Source: Pseudactinotalea sp. HY158
GTDB lineage: Bacteria; Actinomycetota; Actinomycetes; Actinomycetales; Beutenbergiaceae
Assembly (NCBI RefSeq): GCF_009660225.1
Contig: NZ_CP045920.1
Location: 1,674,001-1,738,000 of the forward strand
Direction of reading: 5' to 3'
DNA length: 64,000 bases
Positions 40,151-48,806 of the stretch are shown here, one piece after another. The notes under the pieces are model-generated. The model saw only the letters and a program-made list of their open reading frames with translations, was not told where the DNA came from and did no database searches. Made by a program: the position numbers and the translations under genes. The first letter of the stretch is position 1. Each line of letters opens with the position of its first letter.

Positions 40151-40554
40151 CGATCACCATTCACCATGCCTTCCTGCCCCAGACGGATCCGGACGCCGCG
40201 ATCCGGTTCTACCGCGACGTCCTCGGTTTCGAGGTCCACCGCGACGTCGAGAACGACGGTCTGCACTGGATCACCGTCGGCCCTCCAGGCCGGCCCGAGA
40301 CCACCATCGTGCTGCATCCGCCCGCGGTCGACCCCGGGCTGACCGAGGACGAGCGGCGCACCGTGCTCGAGCTCATCGCCAAGGGCAGCTACGCCGGGCT
40401 CACGCTCGCGACCGACGACCTGGACGGACTGTTCGAGCGGCTCGTCGCCGCGGGGGCCGACATCCTGCAGGAGCCGGCCGATCAGTTCTACGGGGTGCGC
40501 GACGCCGCGGTCCGGGACCCGAGCGGCAACCTGCTGCGCATCAACCAGGCCTAG
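40147..40554 (+). CDS. VOC-family (glyoxalase/dioxygenase-like) protein
   Basis: This 135-residue single VOC protein has two beta-alpha-beta-beta-beta modules, with ITIHHAFLPQTDPDAAIRFYRDVLGF at the start and DAAVRDPSGNLLRINQ at the end. Such proteins bind metal and act on or sequester small molecules, including drug resistance functions. It is translationally coupled to the upstream AraC-like regulator. Substrate unknown. Confidence 0.85.
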   Translation: MTITIHHAFLPQTDPDAAIRFYRDVLGFEVHRDVENDGLHWITVGPPGRPETTIVLHPPAVDPGLTEDERRTVLELIAKGSYAGLTLATDDLDGLFERLVAAGADILQEPADQFYGVRDAAVRDPSGNLLRINQA

Positions 40555-40591
40555 CCCGACCGACCACCGACGCCCGTGCTGAAAGGCGACC

Positions 40592-42973
40592 ATGACGACG
40601 TCCGCCCCGTCCGCCCCGTCCACCCGTCCGCTCGCCGACGGCCACGACCTCATCCGAGTCGTCGGCGCGCGCGAGAACAACCTCGCCGACGTCTCGGTGG
40701 AGCTGCCCAAGCGGCGCCTGACCGTGTTCACCGGCGTCTCGGGTTCCGGTAAGAGTTCGCTCGTGTTCGCCACGATCGCCGCCGAGTCGCAGCGGATGAT
40801 CAACGAGACCTACAGCGCGTTCCTGCAGGGCTTCATGGCGAACCGGGCCCGGCCCGACGTGGACGTGCTGGACGGGCTGACGACCGCGATCGTCGTCGAC
40901 CAGGAACGCATGGGCGCCGATCCGCGCTCGACCGTGGGGACCGTGACCGACACGGGAACGATGCTGAGAATCCTCTTCAGCCGGCTCGGAACCCCGCATA
41001 TCGGGTCGCCGCAGGCCTTCTCCTTCAACGTCGCCTCGATCAGCGGGGCGGGGGCGGTGACGTTCGAGAAGGAGGGCAAGAAGGTCAAGGAACGCCGCGA
41101 CTTCAGCATCCTCGGCGGCATGTGCGCCCAGTGTGAGGGCCGCGGGCAGGTGAGCGACTTCGACGTGACCGCCCTGTTCGACGCGGACAAGTCCCTCAAC
41201 GAGGGCGCCCTGACGATCCCCGGCTACAGCATGGACGGCTGGTACGGCCGGATCTTCCGGGGGGCCGGGTTCTTCGATCCGGACACGCCGATCCGGGACT
41301 TCTCGACGCGGGAGCTCGACGCCCTGCTGTACTCCGGACCGGTGAAGATCAAGGTCGAGGGCATCAACGTCACCTACGAGGGACTCGTGCCGAAGATCCG
41401 CAAGTCGTTCCTGAGCAAGGACCGCGACGCGATGCAGCCGCACATCCGCGCGTTCGTCGACCGGGCGATCACGTTCGGCACGTGCCCGGACTGCGGGGGC
41501 ACCCGGCTGAACGAGACCGCCCGCTCCTCACTCGTCGCCGGGAGGAGCATCGCCGACGTGAGCGGGATGCAGATCTCCGATCTGGCCGAGTGGATCCGCG
41601 GGCTCGACGAGCCGTCGGTGGCGCCGCTGCTCGACTCCCTCTCGGCGACCCTCGACTCCTTCGTGGAGATCGGCCTCGGCTACCTCTCCCTCGACCGGCC
41701 CGCGGGCACGCTCTCGGGCGGGGAGGCCCAGCGTACGAAGATGATCCGGCACCTCGGCTCGGCCCTGACCGACGTGACCTACGTGTTCGACGAGCCGACG
41801 ATCGGCCTGCACCCGCACGACATCGAACGCATGAACACCCTCCTGCTGCGACTGCGGGACAAGGGCAACACCGTGCTCGTGGTCGAGCACAAGCCGGAGA
41901 TGATCGAGATCGCCGATCACGTGGTCGACCTCGGACCCGGCGCGGGATCGGCCGGCGGGCACATCGTCTACCGCGGCGATGTGGCGGGCCTGCGCGCCTC
42001 GGACACCCTGACCGGGAGGCACCTGGACGACCGGGTGGGGCTCAAGGCGGCCGTGCGCACGCCCGCGGGCCGGCTGCCGGTCCGGGGCGCCTCCACCCAC
42101 AACCTCGCCGGCGTCGACGTCGACATCCCGCTCGGGGTGCTCACCGTGCTCACGGGCGTCGCGGGCTCGGGCAAGAGTTCTCTCGTGGACGGTTCGATCT
42201 CGGGCCTGGACGGGGTCGTGACGGTCGACCAGCAGGCGATCCGCGGTTCCCGGCGATCGAATCCGGCCACCTACACGGGCCTGCTCGATCCGATCCGCAA
42301 GGCCTTCGCGAAGGCGAACGGCGTCAAGCCCGCGCTGTTCTCCTCCAACTCGGCCGGCGCATGCCCGGTCTGCAACGGCGCCGGCGTGATCTACACCGAC
42401 CTCGGTGTCATGGCCACGGTCGAATCACCGTGCGAGGAGTGCGGCGGCAAGCGTTTCCAGGCCGAGGTGCTCGACTATCGCCTCGCGGGTCGGAACATCG
42501 CCGAGGTGCTCGCCCTGCCCGCGGCGGGCGCCCACGAGTTCTTCGCGGGGGAGGGGGCCGTGCCGGCCGCAGCCACGATCGCGCGCCGGCTCGACGAGGT
42601 CGGCCTCGGCTACCTCACGCTGGGCCAGCCGCTCACGACCCTCTCGGGCGGGGAGCGGCAGCGCCTCAAGCTCGCCATGCACCTGGGCGAGCGGGGCGGG
42701 ATCTACGTGCTCGACGAGCCGACGACGGGACTGCACCTGGCCGACGTCGACCACCTGCTCGGGCTGCTCGACCGGCTCGTGGACGCAGGCAAGTCGATCA
42801 TCGTGATCGAACACCACCAGGCCGTCATGGCCCACGCGGACTGGATCATCGACCTCGGCCCGGGAGCCGGCCACGACGGCGGGCGCGTCGTCTTCGAGGG
42901 CACCCCGGCCCAACTCGTGGCGGACCGATCGACACTCACCGGCGAGCACCTGGCGGCCTACGTCGGTCGGTGA
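40592..42973 (+). CDS. UvrA-like ABC ATPase (UvrA2 class)
   Basis: This 793-residue protein has the UvrA architecture of two ABC modules: Walker A GVSGSGKSS and GVAGSGKSS, signatures LSGGEAQR and LSGGERQR, and Walker B YVFDEPTIGL and YVLDEPTTGL. Zinc-finger pairs CAQC, CPDC, CPVC and CEEC are present. It is about 150 residues shorter than UvrA (about 950), mainly by lacking the UvrB-binding insertion, the pattern of UvrA2/DrrC-like proteins linked to drug tolerance. It lies 37 bases after the VOC gene and may share its transcript. It is not the housekeeping uvrA. Confidence 0.9.
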   Translation: MTTSAPSAPSTRPLADGHDLIRVVGARENNLADVSVELPKRRLTVFTGVSGSGKSSLVFATIAAESQRMINETYSAFLQGFMANRARPDVDVLDGLTTAIVVDQERMGADPRSTVGTVTDTGTMLRILFSRLGTPHIGSPQAFSFNVASISGAGAVTFEKEGKKVKERRDFSILGGMCAQCEGRGQVSDFDVTALFDADKSLNEGALTIPGYSMDGWYGRIFRGAGFFDPDTPIRDFSTRELDALLYSGPVKIKVEGINVTYEGLVPKIRKSFLSKDRDAMQPHIRAFVDRAITFGTCPDCGGTRLNETARSSLVAGRSIADVSGMQISDLAEWIRGLDEPSVAPLLDSLSATLDSFVEIGLGYLSLDRPAGTLSGGEAQRTKMIRHLGSALTDVTYVFDEPTIGLHPHDIERMNTLLLRLRDKGNTVLVVEHKPEMIEIADHVVDLGPGAGSAGGHIVYRGDVAGLRASDTLTGRHLDDRVGLKAAVRTPAGRLPVRGASTHNLAGVDVDIPLGVLTVLTGVAGSGKSSLVDGSISGLDGVVTVDQQAIRGSRRSNPATYTGLLDPIRKAFAKANGVKPALFSSNSAGACPVCNGAGVIYTDLGVMATVESPCEECGGKRFQAEVLDYRLAGRNIAEVLALPAAGAHEFFAGEGAVPAAATIARRLDEVGLGYLTLGQPLTTLSGGERQRLKLAMHLGERGGIYVLDEPTTGLHLADVDHLLGLLDRLVDAGKSIIVIEHHQAVMAHADWIIDLGPGAGHDGGRVVFEGTPAQLVADRSTLTGEHLAAYVGR

Positions 42974-43023
42974 ACCCGCCGTCCCGAGGGGGGACGGATG
43001 CACGGATCACCTGGGAGATCTGA

Positions 43024-43036
43024 TACCACAGTGGTA
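43024..43036. promoter_or_regulatory. Operator-like palindrome of the RHH/Doc operon
   Basis: TACCAC and GTGGTA arms flank a single A. The right arm overlaps a -10-like TACCGT (43035-43040) that ends 6 bases before the antitoxin ATG. This is the usual place for autoregulation by ribbon-helix-helix antitoxins. Confidence 0.55.
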
Positions 43037-43046
43037 CCGTCGAGTG

Positions 43047-43250
43047 ATGGCGATGACACTACGGCTGAGCGCGGAGGACGAGCGTGCGTTGGCGCAGCTC
43101 GCCGACGACGAGGGGATCAGCCGCAACGAGGCGGTCCTGCGAGCGATCCGTGAGGCCGTCGCCCGGAGCGGGCACGAAGGGAGGGTCGCCGAGTTGTCAG
43201 AACGCGCGCGCCACCGATACGCGGATGTGCTCGAGCGCCTGGGTCGGTGA
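43047..43250 (+). CDS. Ribbon-helix-helix antitoxin of a Doc-type system
   Basis: This 67-residue protein has the CopG/Arc ribbon-helix-helix pattern in its first 45 residues (TLRLSAEDERALAQLADDEG then SRNEAVLRAIREAV) and a charged C-terminal tail that would neutralise the toxin. The start could also be GTG 43044 or ATG 43053; ATG 43047 is 6 bases from the -10-like hexamer. Its stop overlaps the doc GTG (GTGA). Pairing of an RHH antitoxin with Doc, rather than Phd, is known in actinobacteria. Confidence 0.8.
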   Translation: MAMTLRLSAEDERALAQLADDEGISRNEAVLRAIREAVARSGHEGRVAELSERARHRYADVLERLGR

Positions 43251-43615
43251 CCACGCTCCTCACCCTTGAGGATCTCCTCGGCCTCGTCGGTGACCTCCGG
43301 GTCGGCCCCGTTCGCGACCTGGGTCTCCTCGCCTCGGCCGCGCACCGGCCGGGCGTACGGCTCTTCGGCGTGGACGCGTACCCCTCCCTCGACCTCAAGG
43401 CCGCCGCCCTCCTGCAATCCATCGTCGGCAATCATCCGCTGGTCGACGGCAACAAGCGCCTGGGGTGGCTTGCGACGGTGGTCTTCTACGGGCTCAACCG
43501 TGTTGATCTGCAGGCGCCGGACGACGAGGCCTTCGACGCGGTCATGCGGGTCGCCGGTGGTGCTCACGAGCTGGAAGGGATCGCCGCGACGCTCGGAACG
43601 TGGCACGGGCACTGA
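43247..43615 (+). CDS. doc: Doc-family (Fic-fold) toxin
   Basis: This 122-residue protein has the Fic/Doc core motif HPLVDGNKRLGW, with His63; the phenylalanine of HxFx is Leu here. Doc phosphorylates elongation factor Tu and stops translation. The compact size without extra domains fits Doc rather than an AMP-transferring Fic protein. It is coupled to the RHH antitoxin gene by a 4-base overlap. The motif is complete, so the toxin is probably active. Confidence 0.88.
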   Translation: MTTLLTLEDLLGLVGDLRVGPVRDLGLLASAAHRPGVRLFGVDAYPSLDLKAAALLQSIVGNHPLVDGNKRLGWLATVVFYGLNRVDLQAPDDEAFDAVMRVAGGAHELEGIAATLGTWHGH

Positions 43616-43631
43616 TCGGGAGCCGGGTGCG

Positions 43632-44093
43632 CTAATCGAGGCAGAACTCGTTGCCCTCGGGGTCGGCCATGACGATGAAGCCGTTCGAGAGCGGGGGAGC
43701 GGGCTCGAACCGCTCGAGCCGGCGTGCTCCGAGCGCGAGGAGCCGCGCGCACTCGACCTCGAGCGCGGCCATCCGCTCGGCCCCGGCGAGCCCGGGTGCG
43801 GCCCGCACGTCGAGGTGCACGCGGTTCTTCGCCGTCTTGGGCTCGGGCACCCGTTGGAAGAACAGGCGCGGACCGGCGCCGTCCGGGTCCTCGAGCGCCG
43901 CTGCGGAGTTGTGCTCCTCTGCCGGCACGCCCGCCCGGGTGAGGAACTCCTCCCACGCGGCGAGGACGTCCCGACCCTCCTCGACCTCGACACCCGGGGG
44001 TGCCGGAAGCCGGTACCCGAGCACCTCGGCCCAGAAGGTCGAGAGCGCGGCCGGATCGGCGGCGTCGAACGTCACCTGGAATTCTCGGGCCAT
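43632..44093 (-). CDS. VOC-family protein
   Basis: This 153-residue VOC protein starts with FQVTFDAADPAALSTFWAEVLGY and ends with IVMADPEGNEFCLD, the standard beginning and end of this actinobacterial group. It contains RVHLDV in the middle, a usual metal-ligand strand. It is convergent with doc and 18 bases downstream of the aminotransferase gene, which is transcribed in the same direction. Substrate unknown. Confidence 0.85.
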   Translation of the reverse strand: MAREFQVTFDAADPAALSTFWAEVLGYRLPAPPGVEVEEGRDVLAAWEEFLTRAGVPAEEHNSAAALEDPDGAGPRLFFQRVPEPKTAKNRVHLDVRAAPGLAGAERMAALEVECARLLALGARRLERFEPAPPLSNGFIVMADPEGNEFCLD

Positions 44094-44111
44094 GGCCGCC
44101 TCCTCGATCGG

Positions 44112-45338
44112 TCAGCGCCGCCGGAGGCGCATCTCCTCAAGGTACTCCGCGATGCGCCCGATGGCCTCCTCGAGCGTCGCCACGTCGGGCAGGGTGACGA
44201 GCCGGAAGTGGTCCGGGGCGGGCCAGTTGAAGCCGCGCCCATGGGTCACGAGCAGGTGCTTGCTCCGCAGGAGGTCGATGACGAACTTCTCGTCGTCCTC
44301 GATCGGGTAGATCTCGGGATCGAGCCGCGGGAAGCAATACAGCGCACCGTCCGGTCGAACGGAGGAGACGCCCGGAATCTCGTTGAGCAGCCGGTCCGCG
44401 AGCATCGACTGGTCGTAGTACCGCCCGCCGGGCACGATGAGTTCCTCGACGGACTGGTAGCCGCCGAGCGCCGTCTGGATCGCGTGCTGACCGGGAACGT
44501 TCGCGCACATGCGCATGTTCGCCATGAGGGTGAGGCCCTCGAGGAAGTCCGAGGCGAGATGCTTCGGACCGGAGACGAGTAGCCAGCCCGCGCGGTAGCC
44601 GCAGACCCGGTAGGCCTTCGACAGTCCCGAGAACGTCAGGCAGAAGACGTCGTCCGCCGCGAAGGTCGCCGTGTGGTGGTGGCGGGCACCATTGAAGAGG
44701 ATCTTCTCGTAGATCTCGTCGCTGAAGATCGTCAGGTCGTGGCGGCGGGCGATGTCGACGAGCGCCCGGACCATCTCCTCGCTGTAGACGGCACCGGTCG
44801 GGTTGTTCGGGTTGATGAGCACGAGCCCGTGGGTGTTCGGGGTGATCTTCGATTCGATGTCGGCCAGGTCGGGCATCCACCCGTTCGCCTCGTCGCACAG
44901 GTAGTGCACCGGCGTACCGCCGGCGAGCGAGACGGCCCCCGTCCACAGGGGATAGTCCGGGGCGGGCACGAGGATCTCGTTGCCGGTGTCGACGAAGGTC
45001 TGCAGCACCATCGAGATGAGCTCGGAGACGCCGTTGCCGATGAAGACGTCGTCCACGTGCGTATCGGTCAGGCCGTGGGACTGGTAGTACTGCGCCACGG
45101 CGGTGCGGGCCGAGAAGATGCCGCGGGAGTCGGAGTACCCCTGCGCCTCGGGCAGGTGGTGCACGACGTCGGCGAGGATCGAGGGGGGAGCATCGAATCC
45201 GAACGGGGCGGTGTTGCCGACGTTCAGCTTGAGGATGCGGTGTCCCATGGCCTCGAGGCGCTGGGCCTCCTCGAGGATGGGGCCGCGCACGTCGTAGCGG
45301 ACGTTCTTCAGCTTCTGACTCTGGATGATCCTGCGCAC
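44112..45338 (-). CDS. Pyridoxal-phosphate aminotransferase, AlaA-like
   Basis: This 408-residue class I aminotransferase closely resembles alanine transaminase AlaA. The PLP lysine is Lys241 in FSGLSKAYRVCGYRAGW. Other fold-type I landmarks are INPNNPTGAVYS and SDEIYEKILF, and the first residues RRIIQSQKLKNVRYDVRGPI split the N-terminal arm typical of AlaA. It probably interconverts alanine and pyruvate with glutamate. GTG start at 45338. Confidence 0.92.
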   Translation of the reverse strand: MRRIIQSQKLKNVRYDVRGPILEEAQRLEAMGHRILKLNVGNTAPFGFDAPPSILADVVHHLPEAQGYSDSRGIFSARTAVAQYYQSHGLTDTHVDDVFIGNGVSELISMVLQTFVDTGNEILVPAPDYPLWTGAVSLAGGTPVHYLCDEANGWMPDLADIESKITPNTHGLVLINPNNPTGAVYSEEMVRALVDIARRHDLTIFSDEIYEKILFNGARHHHTATFAADDVFCLTFSGLSKAYRVCGYRAGWLLVSGPKHLASDFLEGLTLMANMRMCANVPGQHAIQTALGGYQSVEELIVPGGRYYDQSMLADRLLNEIPGVSSVRPDGALYCFPRLDPEIYPIEDDEKFVIDLLRSKHLLVTHGRGFNWPAPDHFRLVTLPDVATLEEAIGRIAEYLEEMRLRRR

Positions 45339-45402
45339 GGGCCCATCATCGCAGGCCCGGCGGGCGGCGCGCAGCCGTGCCGGGGGAGTGTCGCCGGGGC
45401 GC

Positions 45403-45431
45403 GGCCGCGGGGGAGGGCCTGCCCCGCGGCC
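45403..45431 (-). terminator. Hairpin after the sigma-associated gene
   Basis: GGCCGCGGGG and CCCCGCGGCC arms (10 bases) enclose a 9-base loop, 11 bases past the stop of the leftward gene ending at 45442. Confidence 0.5.
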
Positions 45432-45441
45432 ACGGCGACGA

Positions 45442-46536
45442 TCAGGACTCGTCGAGGCCGCCGACCCACCGGGCCGGCTCGAAGGCCTCGAGCCAGAACA
45501 CGGCGGGGGACTCGGAGCCGGTGGCCGCGCCGGTCAGGTCCACGCCCTCGGTCCCCAGGAGCGCGCCCGTCACGGGGTCGGCGATGAGCACGCTCACGGT
45601 TCCCGTCTCGGGGGAGAGGTAGGCGAGGGTGACGCCGTCGCGGCCGAGGCGATCGGTCGTGGTGCCGAGCGAGTACAGGTCGTCCTGTCGGGCCAGGGAG
45701 TTCCAGAACGCCGCGAGCAGGTCCGGCGGCACGGGCCGTGTCCGGACCATCATCGCGAGGGCGTCGGCGAGGCAGTCGATCCGCGCGGCGGCCACCCCCA
45801 GGTCGCATGTGTGCGGTCCCCGGGCGTGGGAGACGGCCTCCAGCAGTGGCCCCGGGTCTCGCGGAAGCCGGTCCGCCCGGAGCACCCCCGCGTCGTGATC
45901 GGCGGGCAGCTCGTAGTCGAGGAGCGCCGGACCCGAGAGGTCGACGTCGGGAAGGCTCGTGGAGCCGTCCCGACTCAACGCGGTCCCGCGGACCTCCCGG
46001 AAGCGCATGCTCCCGTCCGTCGTACTCGCCCAGGTCCGGCGTTCGACGGGGGCGACGACGAGGCGGGTCCGCTCGTCCTCGTGGACGGCCTCGAGTGCCC
46101 AGTACGCGGACTCGACGAGGGAGACGTCACCGGCGTGCTCGGCGACCGGCGTGGCCGCGGCGACGGCCGCCAGGTCCGCGGCCACGGGTGCTCCGGAGGG
46201 AGCGCTGCCGTCCGCGACCGACCCGATCGCCGAGGCCGAGTAGGTGAGCATCGGCGGCGTGGCCGCCTGCGCCGGTGTCGGGCGCAGCGCCGGAGCGAGA
46301 ATGAGCGCGCCCACGGCGACGGCGGCGGCGGCCCCCAGCCAGCGGCCGCGGCCGGACTCGCCGCCCCGCCCGCGGCGAGTGCCCGTGGGGCGCCGGCGCG
46401 GACCGGTGGAGACCCCGTCGTCCCGGATGATCGCCTCGTCGAGGCTCGCGCGGATCCGGGCCAGCGCCGCGCGGTCGCCCTGTGGCCCGGGACGCATCCG
46501 CTCGAGCAGGTCCATGGGGTCGGCCGTGGAGTTCAT
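45442..46536 (-). CDS. Membrane protein paired with ECF sigma factor (CU044_5270-like), copy 1
   Basis: This 364-residue protein has a short basic cytoplasmic N-terminus, one membrane helix at about residues 66-82 (WLGAAAAVAVGALILAPAL) and a large external domain. It begins MNSTADPMDLLERMRPGPQG, a pattern of actinobacterial proteins encoded right after ECF sigma factors that likely serve as anti-sigma or sensor partners. No zinc HxxxCxxC motif is visible. The external domain includes TTTDRLGRDGVTLAYL, also found in the second copy at 50677-51750. It overlaps the sigma gene by 4 bases. Confidence 0.78.
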   Translation of the reverse strand: MNSTADPMDLLERMRPGPQGDRAALARIRASLDEAIIRDDGVSTGPRRRPTGTRRGRGGESGRGRWLGAAAAVAVGALILAPALRPTPAQAATPPMLTYSASAIGSVADGSAPSGAPVAADLAAVAAATPVAEHAGDVSLVESAYWALEAVHEDERTRLVVAPVERRTWASTTDGSMRFREVRGTALSRDGSTSLPDVDLSGPALLDYELPADHDAGVLRADRLPRDPGPLLEAVSHARGPHTCDLGVAAARIDCLADALAMMVRTRPVPPDLLAAFWNSLARQDDLYSLGTTTDRLGRDGVTLAYLSPETGTVSVLIADPVTGALLGTEGVDLTGAATGSESPAVFWLEAFEPARWVGGLDES

Positions 46537-47138
46537 GATGTCCGTCCTTCCGGGAGGAGTCCGTGCAGGGTGTCGATCGATCCCGTGCCGGGGGAGTCGG
46601 CGCCGGCCGACCGGGGAGTGTCGATCTCTCGCCGGAGCCGGTCCCGGGCGCGGTGCACACGCACCTTGAACGCGCCGAGGGAGCATCCGGCCACGGCCGC
46701 GGCCTGCTCGTAGCTCAGTCCGTCCCAGGCGATGAGCAGCAAGGCCTCGCGCTGTCGTGGGCCGAGCTGGGCGAGCCCGCGCAGCAGGACGTCCCGTTCG
46801 ACGACGTGCACGTCGACACCGACCCCGGACGCCGTCGAGCGTTCGAGCCGGGCGAGCTCCGTCTCCAGGGCACGCCGGCGATAGCTGGAGCGTCGGTGGG
46901 AGCGGATCGTGTTGCGGGCGACGACGAGCAGCCAGGGCAGCGGCTCCCCGGGGACGACGGCGAGCCGACGCCACGCGATGAGGAACGTCTCGGCGACGAC
47001 CTCCTCGGCGAGATCCGGACCGACGTGGCGGATGGCGTATGCGAGCACGCGGCCGCTGCATTCGTCCCACAGGTGCGCGAATCGCTGCGCCTCGGGCCGA
47101 CCGGTCATGTCGGGTATCGGTTGCTCATCCGTGCTCAT
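46533..47138 (-). CDS. ECF RNA polymerase sigma factor, copy 1
   Basis: This 201-residue sigma-70 family protein has region 2 (FAHLWDECSGRVLAYAIRHVG and EEVVAETFLIAWRRL) and region 4 (LGPRQREALLLIAWDGLSYEQAAAVAGCSLGAFKVRVHRARDRL split). The start at ATG 47138 gives MSTDEQPIPDM; a longer frame upstream runs into the VapBC remnant. It is coupled by ATGA to the membrane protein gene. Upstream GTAAC-type sequence in 47160-47170 may be an ECF -35, but this is weak. Confidence 0.88.
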   Translation of the reverse strand: MSTDEQPIPDMTGRPEAQRFAHLWDECSGRVLAYAIRHVGPDLAEEVVAETFLIAWRRLAVVPGEPLPWLLVVARNTIRSHRRSSYRRRALETELARLERSTASGVGVDVHVVERDVLLRGLAQLGPRQREALLLIAWDGLSYEQAAAVAGCSLGAFKVRVHRARDRLRREIDTPRSAGADSPGTGSIDTLHGLLPEGRTS

Positions 47139-47146
47139 ATTAGGGA

Positions 47147-47314
47147 ATGGCCGCCCGAGCCCGAAAGTTACCGGGCACGGCGAATTCCCTCGCGGTGGGA
47201 GAGCGCCGCCGGCGGGTCGAGGAGCTCGCAGGATGCCTCGCGTATGCGGGACCGAGCATCTCGCTCGAGGAGATGGACTCCGCGATCGCCGCGGGAGCGC
47301 GCGGAACGCAATGA
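47147..47314 (+). pseudogene. Antitoxin remnant upstream of the interrupted vapC (VapB-like, N-terminus missing)
   Basis: Fifty-five codons end in ELAGCLAYAGPSISLEEMDS and overlap the vapC ATG (ATGA). This resembles the toxin-neutralising C-terminal tail of AbrB-type VapB antitoxins. The DNA-binding N-terminal half is absent: a stop codon precedes the only ATG and the space upstream belongs to the divergent sigma gene. I infer a truncated antitoxin. Confidence 0.45.
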
Positions 47315-47370
47315 TCGGAGTGGACACGAACGTTCTGGTTCGGTTCCTCGTTCAGGACGATCCGGAGCAG

Positions 47371-47378
47371 GGCAGACG
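47371..47378. repeat. Target-site duplication, left copy (GGCAGACG)
   Basis: The 8-bp sequence GGCAGACG directly flanks the left end of the element and matches 48799-48806 on the right. Confidence 0.88.
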
Positions 47379-47405
47379 AGTAGTGCCCCTTAGAGTGGTG
47401 TAGCG
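47379..47405 (+). repeat. Left terminal inverted repeat of the IS
   Basis: Matches the complement of 48772-48798, with the perfect core GAGTGGTGTAGCG and the block CCCTT. Confidence 0.82.
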
Positions 47406-47501
47406 CGGTCGCCCAGCTCGTCCCGGTCGTGGACGTGGGTGCGGCCACCGCGTGATCCTTCGAGTCAACCTTCTACCGAATCCTCGAACGGAGTCATCAC
47501 G

Positions 47502-48749
47502 ATGACCGCACCACATATTGTCGACCCTGGCGGCCTGCTCAGTGAAGCCCTGAGCGAAGCAAGCCCGGATCTGATGCGTTCGCTGTTGCAGACGATGATC
47601 AACGCGCTGCTGTCCGCGGACGCCGACGCCGTCGTCGGCGCCGAGTACGGCCGGCCCAGCGCCTCGCGTACGGCGCAGCGTAACGGCTACCGCCACCGCG
47701 ACCTGGACACCCGCGTGGGGACCGTGGACGTGGCCATCCCCAAGCTGCGCAAGGGCAACTACTTCCCCGAGTGGCTACTCGAGCGGCGCAAGCGGGCCGA
47801 GTCGGCGATGATCACCGTCGTGGCCGACTGCTACCTGGCCGGGGTGTCCACCCGCCGGATGGACAAGTTGGTCAAGACCTTGGGGATCGACTCACTGAGC
47901 AAGTCGCAGGTCTCGCGGATGACGGCCGACCTGGACCAGATCGTCGAGGACTTCCGCCACCGCCCCCTGGATGAGGCGGGACCGTTCACGTTCGTCGCGG
48001 CCGACGCGCTCACGATGAAGGTCCGCGAGGGCGGGCGCGTGGTCGCCACCTCGGTACTGCTGGCGACCGGGGTCAACGCCGACGGGCACCGCGAGGTCCT
48101 CGGCCTACGCGTGGCCACCAGTGAGACCGGGTCGGCGTGGAACGAGTTCTTCGCCGACCTCGTCGCGCGCGGCCTGACGGGCGTGCGCTTGGTCACCTCC
48201 GACGCCCACCAGGGCTTGAAGGAAGCGATCGGGGCGAACTTGACCGGTGCCGCGTGGCAACGGTGCCGTACCCACTACAGCGCGAACCTGATGGACGTGA
48301 CACCCAAGAGCATGTGGCCGGCCGTCAAGGCCATGCTCCACAGCGTCTATGACCAGCCCGACGCACCCAGCGTGCAGGCCCAGTTCGACCGGCTCATCGA
48401 GTACGTCGACGAGAAGCTGCCCGACGCGGCCGAGCACCTCACCGGCGCACGGGAGGACATCTTGGCGTTCACCGCGTTCCCCAAGGACGTGTGGACACAG
48501 ATCTGGTCGAACAACCCCCAGGAGCGTCTCAACCGCGAGATCCGCCGCCGGACCGACTCCGTGGGCATCTTCCCCAACCGCAACGCCATCGTGCGCCTCG
48601 TCGGCGCCGTCCTGGCCGAGCAGACCGACGAATGGGCCGAAGGCCGGCGCTACCTCGGCCTCGACGTCCTCGCCCGCTGCCGCATCACCCTCATCACCAC
48701 CACCGACCCCGAGATCGGAGCCGAAACCATGCCCGCCCTGACCGCCTGA
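47502..48749 (+). CDS. IS256-family transposase
   Basis: This 415-residue mutator-type transposase has the DDE triad: Asp168 in FVAADALTMKV, Asp234 in VTSDAHQGLK and Glu341 in NNPQERLNREIRRR. The N-terminal zone includes ERNGYR-like QRNGYRHRDLDTRVG, typical of the family. ATG 47502 starts the conserved MTAPHIVDPG, with CGGAG upstream; a GTG at 47439 would add 21 residues without support. No internal stop or frameshift is present. Confidence 0.95.
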   Translation: MTAPHIVDPGGLLSEALSEASPDLMRSLLQTMINALLSADADAVVGAEYGRPSASRTAQRNGYRHRDLDTRVGTVDVAIPKLRKGNYFPEWLLERRKRAESAMITVVADCYLAGVSTRRMDKLVKTLGIDSLSKSQVSRMTADLDQIVEDFRHRPLDEAGPFTFVAADALTMKVREGGRVVATSVLLATGVNADGHREVLGLRVATSETGSAWNEFFADLVARGLTGVRLVTSDAHQGLKEAIGANLTGAAWQRCRTHYSANLMDVTPKSMWPAVKAMLHSVYDQPDAPSVQAQFDRLIEYVDEKLPDAAEHLTGAREDILAFTAFPKDVWTQIWSNNPQERLNREIRRRTDSVGIFPNRNAIVRLVGAVLAEQTDEWAEGRRYLGLDVLARCRITLITTTDPEIGAETMPALTA

Positions 48750-48771
48750 ACCCCTACGAAGGATCACCCAC

Positions 48772-48798
48772 CGCTACACCACTCCAAGGGACTTGACC
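48772..48798 (-). repeat. Right terminal inverted repeat of the IS
   Basis: Complementary to 47379-47405 as described for the left end. Confidence 0.82.
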
Positions 48799-48806
48799 GG
48801 CAGACG
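48799..48806. repeat. Target-site duplication, right copy (GGCAGACG)
   Basis: Second copy of the 8-bp target duplication. Confidence 0.88.

Larger units (their letters stand above)
47379..48798 (+). mobile_element. IS256-family insertion sequence, complete
   Basis: The element is 1420 bp with imperfect inverted ends: 47379-47405 and 48772-48798 match at about 20 of 27 positions, including the perfect 13-base core GAGTGGTGTAGCG. It carries one transposase gene in the + direction. Eight-bp duplications flank it. Size, ends, duplication length and transposase all fit IS256. The sequence appears intact and possibly mobile. Confidence 0.92.
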
